A stretch of 64,000 nucleotides of DNA, from NCBI GenBank assembly GCA_023055505.1, contig JALIRH010000098.1, forward strand, positions 1 to 64,000. The letters run 5' to 3'. Source of the DNA: Callipepla californica brunnescens. Lineage: Eukaryota; Chordata; Aves; Galliformes; Odontophoridae. The notes below the pieces were generated by a model, which did not search any database, was not told where the DNA came from, and saw only the letters and a program-made list of their open reading frames with translations. Position numbers and translations under genes: made by a program. Every line of letters starts with the position of its first letter. Position 1 is the first letter of the stretch. This document shows positions 54,706-64,000 of this stretch, piece after piece.

Positions 54706-54900
54706 GTTGCTGAAAACTTTGTTCCTCCCTTGTTGGGTGCCGCTCTCATTGACTACCAGAGAAATGTTCCAGCTGCTAGAGAGCCTGCAGTACTGGGTGC
54801 TGTGGCTGTGGCTGTAAAGAAGCTGGGTGGGCACATCGCTGCTGAAATACCTCAGATCTTTGATGCTGTTTTTGAGTGCACGTTAAATATGATCAAGAAG
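54706..54900 (+). CDS. Exportin-1-like, exon D
   Basis: CTTGATGTAG acceptor, 65 codons starting VAENFVPPLLGAALIDYQRN and ending IFDAVFECTLNMIKK, then a GTATTC donor. About 54 of 65 residues match recalled XPO1 with no indel. Together exons A-D encode a continuous open stretch of ~193 residues with correct phases. The upstream exons (including the NES-binding groove) and downstream exons are not in the window. It could be a diverged functional paralogue, or a partial duplicate still lacking disabling mutations. Confidence 0.9.
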
Positions 54901-55640
54901 GTATTCCTATGTAAATTTTGGATAACGGAAAAAAAAAGAAAAGGGATTTTATATTCAGGATATTGCAAGAAAGGGGGCAGGGCGTGTTATGCTATGTAGT
55001 TTACATAGCATTATTCTGTTGGGTGGAAATGAAGGTGAGGTTGATGAGCTGTGGCTGTCTGGGTGAATGTCTTGATCTCACTGACTGAATTTCTTGATCC
55101 AGTTCTGGAATTAAATTCGGAGTTGTTTTTCTGTTCCAGGACCTTGGGATGTCGTGGTCCTGGAAGCTGAAGTCTACTTGAAGTATATTCATACGTCCTT
55201 TGAGTAGAAGTATTGATTAGTTCTTGAAGTATTTCTTTCCTGATTTCCGTAGCTGCTAGAGTTTCTGTGTTACGGTTTACAGAAGGTACTTGCACAATAG
55301 ATGGGTGCCGTTTTGCAGCAGTGTGAATCAGAAAGTGTATCCCTGTAGTGGCTGGGTGCTTAACCGCTGAGGCCGTCTGTCCTGTGCCTGTGGAGCAAGT
55401 GGTAATTAATGTTGTGCACTGACCAAATGTGGTTCACCCTGCTGACACTGTGTAAGTCCAGCAAATGGTCTTCTCAATCTATGGTGGTGAAAGTATGGGG
55501 AAAAATGTTGCTGGGAATCTGGGAACTGCATGCTTTGTTTTGTTTTTAGATTTCCTTAAAGCTGAGATCTCCATGGTAAGCCAGATTTTCTCTCCCAGAT
55601 TTTCACAGTGAAAAGGCTGTATGGATTCAGGCCTTTTCTG

Positions 55641-57034
55641 CGACTGGTTAGGGTTAGGGTTTAGGCTAGGGTTAGGGTCAGCTTCAGGGTCAGGGTTAGG
55701 GCAAGGGTTAGGTTTTGGTGTAGATTTCGGTTTAGGGTAAGGGTTAGGGATAATTTGAGTGTTAGCGTCAGGGACAGAAGTAGGTGAAGTGTTCATGTTA
55801 GGAGTAGCATTAGGGTTAAGTTTAGGGTTAGACTTAGGATTGGATTTGTATGTAGGGTTAGGGGTAGGGTTAGTTTGAGTGTCAGGGTGAGGTAAGGGGT
55901 AGGCCTCGGGTTTGGCTTTGTGTTAAGTAAAGGTTTAGGAATAGTTGTAGGGTTAGTGTTTGGATTAGGATTTGGTTTAATATTAGGAACATGTTTTGGG
56001 ATAGATTTAGGTGAGGGTTGTGGTGATCTGATGCTTTTGGTTAGGTTTAGGGTTGGGCTTCCACTTGGGTTTTGTGGTAGGGTCTGAGTTTGGGTTAGGG
56101 TTAGGGTAGAGTTAGAATTAGGATTTGGGAAATGCTTCGAGTTCTGTTTAGGGTAAGGATTAGTGTTAGATTTAGGGTTTGAGTTAGGGTTAGGATTATG
56201 GTTAGGACTAGGGTTCTGTTAGGTTTTGGGTTAGGGTTATGGGTAAGTTTGTTTTAGTACTAGGGTAAGGTTATGTTTAGGGTTAGGGTTACGATTAGGG
56301 AAAGATTTAGTGATACAGTGTTAGGGTAAGTTTAGGTTATGGAATAGGGTTAGGTGTAAGATTGGGTTTAGTAATAGGGTTAGGTTTAGATTCTGGGTTA
56401 GGGTTAGAGATAGGGAAAGGGTTTGGGATTGTTTTAGGTTTTGGATTAGGTTTAGGATTAGGGTTAGGGAAAAAGTTTTTCTCAGTTTTATGATTGTGTT
56501 TAGAGCTAGGATTAGGTTGAGTGTTCATGTTAGCATTAGGGGAAGTTTTAGGTTTAGGTTTAGGTTTAGGATGCGATCTGTGTTTAGGGTTAGGGGCAGG
56601 GTCAGTTTGAGTGTAAGGGTCAGATTAGGGTTAGGCCTCTGGTTAGGGTTAAGGTTAGGAATAGGATTAGGTTTCAGGTTAGTGTTAGGGTTAGGCCTGG
56701 GATTGCTGTTAGGGTTAGGTTAAGGTAAGTCTTGTGGTTAGGGTTAGGTGTAGGAAAAGGGTTTTGGGGATAGGGATAGTGTATAGGTAAGGGTTAGAAT
56801 TCGATTTAGGATTAGGCTTAGGGATAGGGTTTGTTTGAGTTCTAAGGTTAGATACAGCATTAGAACTAGGTTGAGTGTCAGTGTTAGGATTAGGGTTTGG
56901 GTTACTGTTGAGGATAGGAATAGGGATAGGTTTAGGGTTATGCTTAGGGTTCAGGCTAGGTACAGGGTTCGGGTTAGGTTTAAGGTGAGTGTTAGGCTTA
57001 GGGTAAGGATTGTGGTAAAAATGAGTTCTCTACT
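55641..57034 (+). repeat. Degenerate TTAGGG-like array
   Basis: GTTAGGGTTAGG-type words with many variants, running on the opposite strand from the arrays at 1.1-4.8 and 20-31 kb. It contains GTGGTGATCTGATGC near 56030, an internal landmark shared with the macrosatellite. It is therefore related to the G-rich/inverted strand of the same family. No gene. Confidence 0.9.
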
Positions 57035-57559
57035 TGTTAATCAAACCGACTCGAGACAGATGTGTCCGTGTTTTTCAGCGTGTTTTTTTTTTCTGAGAAC
57101 TATGTAGTTTGTAGAAGTCTCAAAAGAGATATATCAATGTTTTGTCTAAAAACTGTAGTTTGTGCAAGTTGGAGCCACAGCGCTTAGTTCTAACACCTGG
57201 ACAATGAACAACAGATAGCAGTGACCTTTGGAGAAACTGCAAAAGAAAAAGAAGTGAAAATCTCCTCTTGAGCGCGCGTGATCGGAGCTGAGGAAAACTA
57301 TGGCCTTCATCATCTCGATCGCCAGGAGGCAGAGAACGACCCCCAGATAACAGGCAGCGCAGCCCAGGAAGAGAAAGATAAGACATGAATGCAGAGATAA
57401 GGGACAATGAAAAGAGGGGTTGGGGGGCCCTGTTGAGCACCTCTGGTGCAGAGGAGACTCCCAGCCGCCCAGCGCTGTTCCGCTCATTTCTTGCTTGCTC
57501 AATAAATTCCTTACTGTTGGCAACAGTTGGTGCGTATCGTTCTCTTCACACCTCTAACA
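57035..57559 (+). mobile_element. 5' LTR of class I provirus
   Basis: 525 bp with TGTTA…TAACA terminal inverted repeats, located directly upstream of the primer-binding site. Poly(A) signal AATAAA at 57501-57506. GATATATC near 57127 is TATA-like but distant from the poly(A) signal. Inserted at the edge of the TTAGGG-like array; about 15 bp of non-telomeric DNA precede it. Confidence 0.85.
57501..57506 (+). promoter_or_regulatory. Poly(A) signal in class I LTR
   Basis: AATAAA about 53 bp before the LTR end, followed by TGTTGGCAACAGTTGGTGCG. Confidence 0.75.
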
Positions 57560-57562
57560 ATT

Positions 57563-57580
57563 TGGTGCCGTGACTCGGAT
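57563..57580 (+). promoter_or_regulatory. Primer-binding site, tRNA-His type
   Basis: TGGTGCCGTGACTCGGAT, three bases after the LTR end, matches the histidine-type primer site known from the HERV-H group. Confidence 0.85.
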
Positions 57581-57657
57581 CCAGGCGACTCTGCTGTGGA
57601 ATTCCCACTCCAGGGGAGCACCCCGTCTTCGGACGGCCCCTGGGCTGGGGAACTTCT

Positions 57658-59119
57658 GTGCAGAGACCTGTAGCTCCGAACTCTAGGTACAGCTCGCAGG
57701 TAAAGCTACCGGACATACCACTAGAAAGTCCCCTAGGTTTAATGTTAAAACATTGGGGTGATTCTCCCTCTAGACGAGGAAAGAGTGAGGTGAAGATGGT
57801 ACATGACTGTATGGAGGTATGGGGAGGAAAGCAGAGAAGGGCAGATCAGCTGTTCTGGCCAGTATTTGGGTCCTTTGAGGACCGGATCTGCCAGGCTCTA
57901 AACGCTTATGCAAATGAAAAACAGCCTTTGAATCTGGAAGATGGTGAGTATGCAAATGATGTGTAGAATCTGATATTGGAACCTTTCTGTTCCCCCAAAT
58001 TAAAAAAAGGAATACAACAGAGGAGGACATTATACACTATCCCCCCGCCTTACGCTCCCCCCGAACAGAATCCAGCGGCTCCGCCGGAGCAAGCTGAATC
58101 TGACTTGGGAGATGAACCTGAATGTGAACCCCTAGACTTCCCTAGGAGAAGGATCACTAGAAGGCAAGCTAGGCAGGAGAGAGGTCAAGGAGGAAACGTT
58201 CTCCCTTTAAGAGAAATACCTGTAGCTACCGGAGGATCAAAGCCAGGAGCTGGCTATGTTTCAGTTCCCTTCAACTCAGGAGATACATAAGGGAATTTCA
58301 GAAGGAGATGGGGAATTTTCTGGAGGATCCTTGAGGGGTCTCCGAGAGGCTAGATCAATCTTCAGGTCCCAACCATTAAACTTGGGATGAAACACAGGCA
58401 ATTTTGGGCATACTATTTAGAGCAGAAGAAAGGGATATGATCAGGAGGGCAGGTACGTGAATCTGGGATCAGCAACACCCGTCTGGCCCAGGAGCAGATC
58501 TAAAGTGACCCTTACAGCGGCCCAATTGGGATAATCAGAGCCAGGAACATGGTACTCACATGGCAGATTGGCGAGTTCTTATTATTCAAGGGATTAGAGA
58601 ATCTGTCCCTCGGGGACAGAATATCAATAAGGCAAATAAGGCAAGCAACGGAAAAAAGATGAAACTCCTACTGAGTGGTTAGAGAGACTATGCAGAAATG
58701 TACAGTTCTATTCAGGATTAGATCCTGCTACCCCGTGGGGCGAGCTCTCCTGAAAACGCGGTTTGAAGCTAGGTCCTGGACAGATATTGGAAGGAAACTA
58801 GAGAAGCTGGAGGACTGGCAGGAGAGAGGATTAGATGAATTGCTGAGAGAGGCTCAGAAAGTATACGTTAAGGAGAGAGGAGGAGACTCAGAAGAGGCAA
58901 GCTGGAAGTCTGATAGCCGCGGTAAGAGAAGGACAGAAGGGGGCGTTCCAGGCAAGGAGAAGAGGGAATATTCCTCGGGCAGAAAATGCGCTTCAACCCA
59001 AGCAGAACAGACCCAGAGATATGAGGACAGTTGAATGCTTCTACTGTCAGAAAAAGGGACACATGAAGAAAGACTGTAGAAAGAGAATCTGGGACGAGCA
59101 AATGTTTCAGGAGGACTGA
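57658..59119 (+). pseudogene. Class I ERV gag (multiply disrupted)
   Basis: Matrix region with SPLGLMLKHWGDSPSRRG and LFWPVFGSFEDRICQALNAY (57720-57960), interrupted by TAG at 57964. A Pro-rich linker follows (IPPPYAPPEQNPAAPPEQ). The capsid C-terminal block at 58740-58870 (KTRFEARSWTDIGRKLEKLE, ELLREAQKVYVKE) is gamma-typical, but the central capsid (58290-58670) has several stops. A nucleocapsid with one zinc knuckle ends the gene at TGA 59117-59119. The 57658 open frame begins with GTG; the true gag start is not clear. Confidence 0.85.
59036..59077 (+). other. Zinc-knuckle (CCHC) of class I Gag nucleocapsid
   Basis: CFYCQKKGHMKKDC fits C-X2-C-X4-H-X4-C exactly. A single knuckle is typical of gamma-type Gag. 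Confidence 0.93.
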
Positions 59120-59404
59120 GGGGGTCAGGGACTCTATGTGCTGGGGACCTGGGAAAGAAACAAGCCCTTGATAAAATTGAAATTGGGTTCTCAGCGTCAG
59201 GAAATGGAATTTTTGGTAGAGTCTGGGGCAGAAAGATCGACTGTTCAATATTTACCTCGAGGATGTTCTTTATCCTCGGAAGAGCTACAAGTAATTGGAA
59301 CAAAAGGGGAACCTTTTATGGTACCTGTTGTAAAGCAGGTAGAAATAGAATCACCTAGCACCTATGGAACTGAGTCTTTTTTATTGGTACCTGAAGCAGA
59401 ATAG
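59117..59404 (+). pseudogene. Class I ERV protease after in-frame TGA, active-site Asp replaced
   Basis: The gag frame continues after a single TGA (59117-59119) into GGQGLYVLGTWERNKPLIKL and then FLVESGAERSTV, where retroviral proteases have Asp-Ser/Thr-Gly-Ala. The catalytic Asp is Glu (GAG at 59219-59221), predicted to abolish activity. LLGRD, the C-terminal protease element, follows a TAG at 59402. Same-frame continuity points to stop-codon readthrough as the ancestral expression mode. Confidence 0.85.
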
Positions 59405-60490
59405 AATTTGCTAGGGAGAGATTGAATTGTGGAGTTAGGAATACATTTGGAAGTAAAAGATAGAGAATTAACTGTTCAGCAACGTACTCTAACGATAGAA
59501 GATGAGGCTAGAATTAACCCAGAAGTTTGGTAGAGTCCAGAATCAGTAGGGAAGTTAGACATAGAACCCTTTGAAGTGATTCTAAAGGACCCAGGCATTC
59601 CAATTAGGGTGAAACAATATCCCATTTCACAGGAAGGTAAATCAGGGCTACAACCTGAAATGGAGAGATTAATATCTAAAGAACTATTAGAGCCTTGTAT
59701 GTCTCCCTAGAATACTCCCATACTCCATGTAAAAAAAAAAACCTTATGGCACATACAGATTGGTCCACGACTCAAGGGAAATTAAGGAGAGAACAATTCC
59801 CCGCTTCCCAGTAGTGGCAAACCCCTATATGCTGCTCGGTCAATTGAAGCCAGAATCTCAGTAGTATAGTGGAATTGATTTCAAGGATGCTTTTTGGACC
59901 TGCCCCCTGACGGCAGAATGCAGAGACTACTTTGTCTTCGAGTGGGAAGATCCAAACCCCCATAGAAAACAACAACTCAGAGGGACAGTGCTCCCACAGG
60001 GATTCACAGAATCCCTAACTTGTTTGGGCAAGCCCTTGAGCAAGTACTAAAAACTGATGAACTAAACCCACAGGCAACCTTAGTGCAATATGTAGATGAC
60101 TTACTATTAGCTGGAGCAGGCGAGGAGACAGTTAGACAGGAGAGCATTAAACTATTGCATTTCTTTGGTTCAAAGGGGTTCCAAGTTTCAAAGGCAAAAT
60201 GCCAATTTACAGAAGAGGAAGTGAAATATTTGGGACATTGGTTAAGCAAGGGAAATAAGACATTAGATCCAGAACGGGCAAATGGGATTTGATCTTGAAA
60301 AGCCCCAAGAGGCAAGAGGCAGGTGAGGCAGATGTTAGGGCTGCTAGGATGCTGTCGACAATGGATTGAGAATGATAGCAGTAAGGTAAAGCTTTTATAG
60401 CAGAAACTAGTACAAGATGGCTGAAGAAAGTGGAGCCAGGAGGATGAGCAAAGATTAGAAGACTTCAAGGTAGATCTTCTTCATGCACCA
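59405..60490 (+). pseudogene. Class I ERV reverse transcriptase (multiply disrupted)
   Basis: Scattered RT blocks in different frames: IRVKQYPISQEGKSGLQPEM near 59606, a degraded motif A around 59870 (GIDFKDAFWTCPL-like reading with a stop upstream), GTVLPQGFTESL near 59990, and motif C YVDDLLLAGAG inside the open frame 60020-60292. KGFQVSKAKCQFTEEEVKYL is the thumb-side block. A homopolymer A run near 59737 and several stops break the gene. Confidence 0.87.
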
Positions 60491-61380
60491 GCGTTAAGCT
60501 TACCTGATCTAAAAAGCCCATTTTACCTTTTTGTAAATACAGATGAAGGGATCGCTTTTGGAGTAGTGACCCAGGAATGGGCCGGGAAGAAGAAGCCAGC
60601 AGGATACTTTTCAAAACTCTTGGATCCCGTTAGCCGTGGGTGGCCTACCTGTCTACGAGCAATAGTTGCTGTAGCTCTGTTAGTAGAAGAAGCAGGGAAG
60701 ATGACTTTCAGGGGTGAATTACAAGTGTATAGTCCACATGACAATAAGGGGAGTACTACAAGAAAAAGCAGAGAAGTGGATTACAGATGCTAGACTATTG
60801 AAATAGGAAGGAATCCTAATCCATTCTCCTCAATTAGAAATAGAAACTCCAAGTTTGCCAAATCCTGCTCAATTTTTCTATGGGGAACCAGATGAAGATT
60901 TAAGCCATGATTGCATTCAGTGTATAGAGTATCAGGCTAAAAGAGGGGAGGACTTAGAAGAGGAGAAGTTATTAGAAGGGGGCAAATGATTTGTAGATGG
61001 CTCCTCCCGGGTGGTAGAAGGAAAAGGAAAATCAGGGGATGCTCTACTAAACGGGAAAACATTTCCAGTAATTGAATCGGGAGCATTGGACAGAACGTGG
61101 TCAGCTCAGGCTGTGAAATCCTATACAATCCTTACAGCCCTTCAAATGTTGAAAGGAAGCATTGGGACTATCTCTACAGATTCTAGGTATGCGTATGGGG
61201 TAGTCCATACCTTGGGAAAAAGATGGGAGGAAAGAGGATTGGTAAACTCACCCGGGAAAGGGTTAATTCACCAGTCGTTAAGAAGACAAACTCTGAGGGC
61301 AAGAAGAGAACCAGAGAAAAGCGCAGTAGTACACGGAAAGGCACCAGAGGGCGATGTCGGCTGAAATAAGGGGAACTAAT
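60491..61380 (+). pseudogene. Class I ERV connection/RNase H region (disrupted)
   Basis: FYLFVNTDEGIAFGVVTQEW and YFSKLLDPVSRGWPTCLRAI (60520-60670) are the connection-domain blocks typical of gammaretroviral pol. RNase H is seen as FVDGSS (60990-61010), then ESGALDRTWSAQAVKSYTIL and TISTDSRYAYGVVHT (61170-61215), with both Asp-containing motifs retained. Frame changes occur near 60770 and 61240. Confidence 0.87.
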
Positions 61381-62510
61381 TTTGCTGATGAAGAAGCGAA
61401 AAGAGCGGCTCCGACAAATGGAGGTTGAGGAAAAGGAGGGAAAATGGTTATTAGCTGATGGAAGAGAGGTAATCCCTAAAGCTTGGAGAAGATGAGAATT
61501 TCCTAAGCAGACTCATTGCGGGCTTCAGGCCTTGGTGGACCAATTCACAATGAAATAGATGTGTATAGGCATTTCTAGCATAGCCAAAGGAATTGTAGAT
61601 CATTGGATGATTTGGAGGAAAGGAAAGAAACAACAACTGAGGGAAAAAGTACAGGGAGGAAGGGAATGGGCTGTCAGACCTTTTGCTCAAATGCAGATAG
61701 ACTTCACAGATCTCCCCAGGGTTGGAAGATAGAAGTACTTCTTAGGAAGAATCGCCCATTGAACACATTTTCTGGAGGCCTACCCCACCGCTAGGGCAAC
61801 AGCCCAGACAGTAATCAAGACATTGTTCGAACATATTATCCCCAGATATGGGAACATGGAAGTTGCAGATTCAGCTAGAGACCCTCACTTTGTATTAAAG
61901 GCAGTGTAAGAGGCTTTAGCTCCAATGGGGACCAAATGGGAATATCGCACCCCATGGCACCCACAGAGCTCTGGAAAAGTAGAAAGGTCGAATGGGGAAC
62001 TTCCAAAGCGGCTTACTAAAGGAATGATTGAAACCAAGATGTCTTGGATGAAGTGTTTGCCACTGGCACTACTTAACTGAAGAACAGAACGAAGAAGAGA
62101 GACTGGAATATCACCTTTTGAAATGGGATATGGAATGCCATATGATTTAGAACTCCCATCGGAACATCCCAAGGTAGAAGAAAATACAGGAATATTGAAT
62201 TGAAATGAATAAGAGAAGGAATGAATGAAGAATGGAAGGACTGGTGGTCCAACGGCCTCCGCTAGATATGGCAATACATGGAATCAGTCCAGGAGACAAG
62301 GTTTAAATTAAAACGTGGAAAGAGTCATCTCTAACTCCCCGCTGGGAAGGACCTTTTCTTGTTTTATTAGCAACAGAAACAGCCATCCGGACAGCTGAGC
62401 GCAGATGGATCCATGCAAGCCATGTGAAAGGACCAATCCGTGACACAGGACCCCAGTGGGAGGTGTCCAAGACTTCGGACGATCTACAAACCACTCTAAG
62501 AAAAATGTAA
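61381..62510 (+). pseudogene. Class I ERV integrase (multiply disrupted)
   Basis: The core begins near 61690 with AQMQIDFTDLP (first catalytic Asp). A degraded block with VADSARDPHFV holds the second Asp, and TPWHPQSSGKVERSNG the Glu. The C-terminal GPF module is [20 protein letters not shown] with WIHASHVKG, ending at TAA near 62510. Stops at several positions (for example 61557, 61726 and 61908) inactivate it. The HHCC N terminus is only partly recognisable (THCGLQALVDQF). Confidence 0.88.
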
Positions 62511-62513
62511 AAC

Positions 62514-62544
<31 letters not shown>

Positions 62545-62700
62545 TTAACAGACGAGAAAACTCAGTCATTTCCTTGTACGCTTTGTATGTATATTGTATA
62601 TGTATTGTGCATTGTATACGATGAAGATTGGTGAATTCGCTCTTCCTATGAATTCCATTTAGGATTTCACTTTGCTTCAAATAAGGGGAAGGATGCATTT
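62511..62700 (+). other. Residual sequence after integrase
   Basis: A (TTTTG)n-type run at 62517-62546, then ~150 bp of AT-rich unique DNA with no recognisable env or LTR. It meets the TTAGGG-like array at about 62700. Probably the start of the pol-env interval, with the rest deleted. Confidence 0.5.
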
Positions 62701-64000
62701 GAGTGTAGGTGTCAGGTTAGGGTTGTGGTAATCTGATGCTTTGGGTTAGGTTTAGGGTTTGTTTTAGGATTAGGTTAGGGTTATTTTTTTTGTGTAGCTG
62801 AAGGTTTAGTGCAAGGGCTAGGGTTCTCTTTAGTTTGAGGTTCAGAGAAGGCTTAGGGTTAAGGTTAGGCTTAGGGTTAGGGTAAGGTTTAGGTTTAGGA
62901 TTAAGGTTAGAGTTCGGGTTAGGTTTAGGGTTAGGTTTTGGATTAGGGATAGGGTTAGGTTTTGGTGTAGATGAAGGTTTAGAGTATGGGGTAGAGCTCT
63001 CTTTAGTTTTAGGATCAGAGAAGGGTTACGCCTTGCTTGGGTACAGGATAGAGTAAGGGGGAGGGTTAGGATTTGATTTAGGGTTGGTTTTGGGTCTAGG
63101 TTAGTTTGAGTGTTAGGCTGAGAGAAGGGGTAGGCCTTGGGTTGGGTTCTGGCTTAGTGTTAGGTTAGGAATAGGTTTGGCGTTTGGATTGGGTTTGGGG
63201 TTAGAAGTAGGGATAGATTAGGTGAGATCTGCAGTAATCTGATGCTTAGCTTTAGGTTTAGGGTTGGGCTTTGAGTTGGGGTTGGTTTTAGGGTCAGATT
63301 TCGATTGAAGGCAGACTTAGAGTCACAATGAGGCTAATGGTCAGGGTTTGATATACGGTTAGAGTAAGGTTTAGGTTGACTTTAAGTTTCAGGTTTGGAA
63401 AATGGTAGGCATTGCTTTTGGTGTGGTGTTTGCCTTGGGTTTAGGAATTGGAATAGGGTATGAGGACCATCAGATAGCTAGGGTAAGTCTTAGTGTTAGG
63501 GTTGGGGTTAGAGTTTAGGTGAGGGTTGTGGTAATCTGATGCTATGTGTCAGGTTTAGGCTTGGGCATCAACTTGGGGTTGGTGTTAAAGTAGGAGTTTT
63601 TCCTTGGGTTCTGCTTATGCTAGGGATAGATTTCTGTTTAGGGAAAGGGTTGGTCTTAGGGTAAGTGTTAGGTTTCCGGTTAGGGTTCAGAATAGAATGA
63701 GGGGCAAGGTAAGGCTTTGTGCTCGGGTTAGGGCTTGGGTTTTGGTTCGGATTAGGGTAAGTGTTTGGGTTAGGGTTAGGATAAGAATTAGTGTTAGGTT
63801 TAGTGTCAGGGGTGGGTTTTGGTGTTGATTGAGTTTTATGGTAAGGGGTAATGAAAGTGGGTCAGGGCAGGGTTCAGCATTGGGTTAGAGCTATGGAAAG
63901 GGAATGAATTGTTTGTTTGGCAAGAAAAACTTGTGTGACGATATTAAAAAGAGGTAGGAAAAGGAATAACAAGACTGGTCAGAGAAAAGAATGAAAACGT
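62701..64000 (+). repeat. Inverted diverged copy of the macrosatellite (TTAGGG-like)
   Basis: Reverse-complement matches to unit 1: GTAGATGAAGGTTTAG… GAGCTCTCTTTAGTTTTAGGA (62970-63015) mirrors 1856-1900. The stretch from GAGAGAAGGGGTAGGCCTTGG to GATCTGCAGTAATCTGATGC (63119-63245) mirrors 1619-1765. GTGGTAATCTGATGC recurs at 62727 and 63531. Substantially diverged from units 1-2. The last ~150 bp (63850-64000) lose the telomere-like pattern. No gene. Confidence 0.88.

Larger units (their letters stand above)
52046..55640 (+). other. Low-repeat segment holding XPO1-like exons and introns
   Basis: AT-richer, non-satellite DNA with four exportin-1-like exons (listed separately). The other parts look like ordinary introns: T-rich acceptor tracts, no tandem repeats, only short ORFs. 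After the last exon (54901-55640) no further XPO1 exon is recognisable before the TTAGGG-like array starts. Confidence 0.75.
57035..62700 (+). mobile_element. Class I (gammaretrovirus-like) provirus, 5' LTR through integrase
   Basis: Plus-strand provirus: LTR, His-type primer site, gag (matrix, capsid, one zinc knuckle), in-frame TGA, protease, RT, RNase H, integrase. Each coding part is interrupted by stops or frameshifts. Gamma affinity rests on the single CCHC knuckle, the stop-separated gag-pro arrangement and the GPF block in the integrase C terminus. Downstream of integrase only a T-rich (TTTTG)n stretch and ~150 bp of unique DNA precede an inverted macrosatellite. env and the 3' LTR are absent. 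Confidence 0.92.

Noticed and set aside
55001..55640. A fifth XPO1-like exon after exon D, using the CTGTTCCAG acceptor near 55139
   Set aside because: The reading that follows does not match the XPO1 segment expected after NMI(N/K)K, and a minus-strand ORF there has no homology either.
62511..62700. Class I env or 3' LTR remnant
   Set aside because: Neither a polypurine tract nor any stretch matching the 5' LTR at 57035-57559 can be seen, and no Env-like reading occurs.

Overview
The window looks like repeat-dominated subtelomeric, pericentromeric or microchromosomal DNA of a bird, most likely a galliform such as chicken. The evidence is a CR1 LINE fragment, avian-type endogenous retroviruses of three classes, long telomere-derived (CCCTAA/TTAGGG) arrays, and GC-rich CpG-island remnants with G-rich minisatellites typical of avian microchromosomes. 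No bacterial-style gene organisation is present. Comparisons with known proteins are from memory, not database searches.

Layout. 1-11,852: a macrosatellite with a ~5.37 kb unit (two full copies and the start of a third). Each unit has a TTAGGG-rich arm, a 189-bp retroviral protease fragment, a long CCCTAA-rich arm with a near-canonical telomeric core, and a second strand switch back to TTAGGG. 11,664-16,030: the 3' part of a decayed class II (alpha/beta-like) provirus (pro-RT-RNase H-integrase-env-LTR), continuous with the third copy of that fragment. 16,031-18,960: G-rich then C-rich minisatellites, with three CTCF-like motifs and a 123-bp higher-order repeat. 18,960-19,712: a CpG-island-like promoter and, on the minus strand, copies of the last coding exon of SGF29. 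19,713-20,291: GGGGTCA minisatellite. 20,292-21,960: a diverged macrosatellite fragment with a solo LTR inserted (5-bp target duplication). 21,960-30,889: a degenerate CCCTAA array. 30,890-36,605: a 10-bp minisatellite containing two solo LTRs. 36,606-47,112: a CTATGGGGCAG minisatellite, interrupted at 40,626-41,475 by a CpG island holding a minus-strand exon that aligns without gaps to SGF29 exon 1.

47,113-51,529: a minus-strand class III (ERVL-like) provirus with 5' LTR, lysine-type primer site, an unusual membrane-protein ORF ahead of gag, gag, pro and RT/RNase H; its 3' end is replaced by minisatellite. 51,530-52,045: CR1 fragment. 52,224-54,900: four correctly spliced, open exons of a diverged exportin-1 (XPO1)-like gene. 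55,641-57,034: TTAGGG-rich array. 57,035-62,700: a class I (gamma-like) provirus with 5' LTR, histidine-type primer site, gag and pol, no env and no 3' LTR. 62,701-64,000: TTAGGG-rich DNA that is an inverted diverged copy of the macrosatellite.

The strongest host-gene observations are the two ends of SGF29, in the right order and strand but separated by ~21 kb of satellite with no middle exons, and the XPO1-like exon cluster. The most unusual retroviral observation is the multi-pass membrane ORF upstream of gag in the ERVL-like element.
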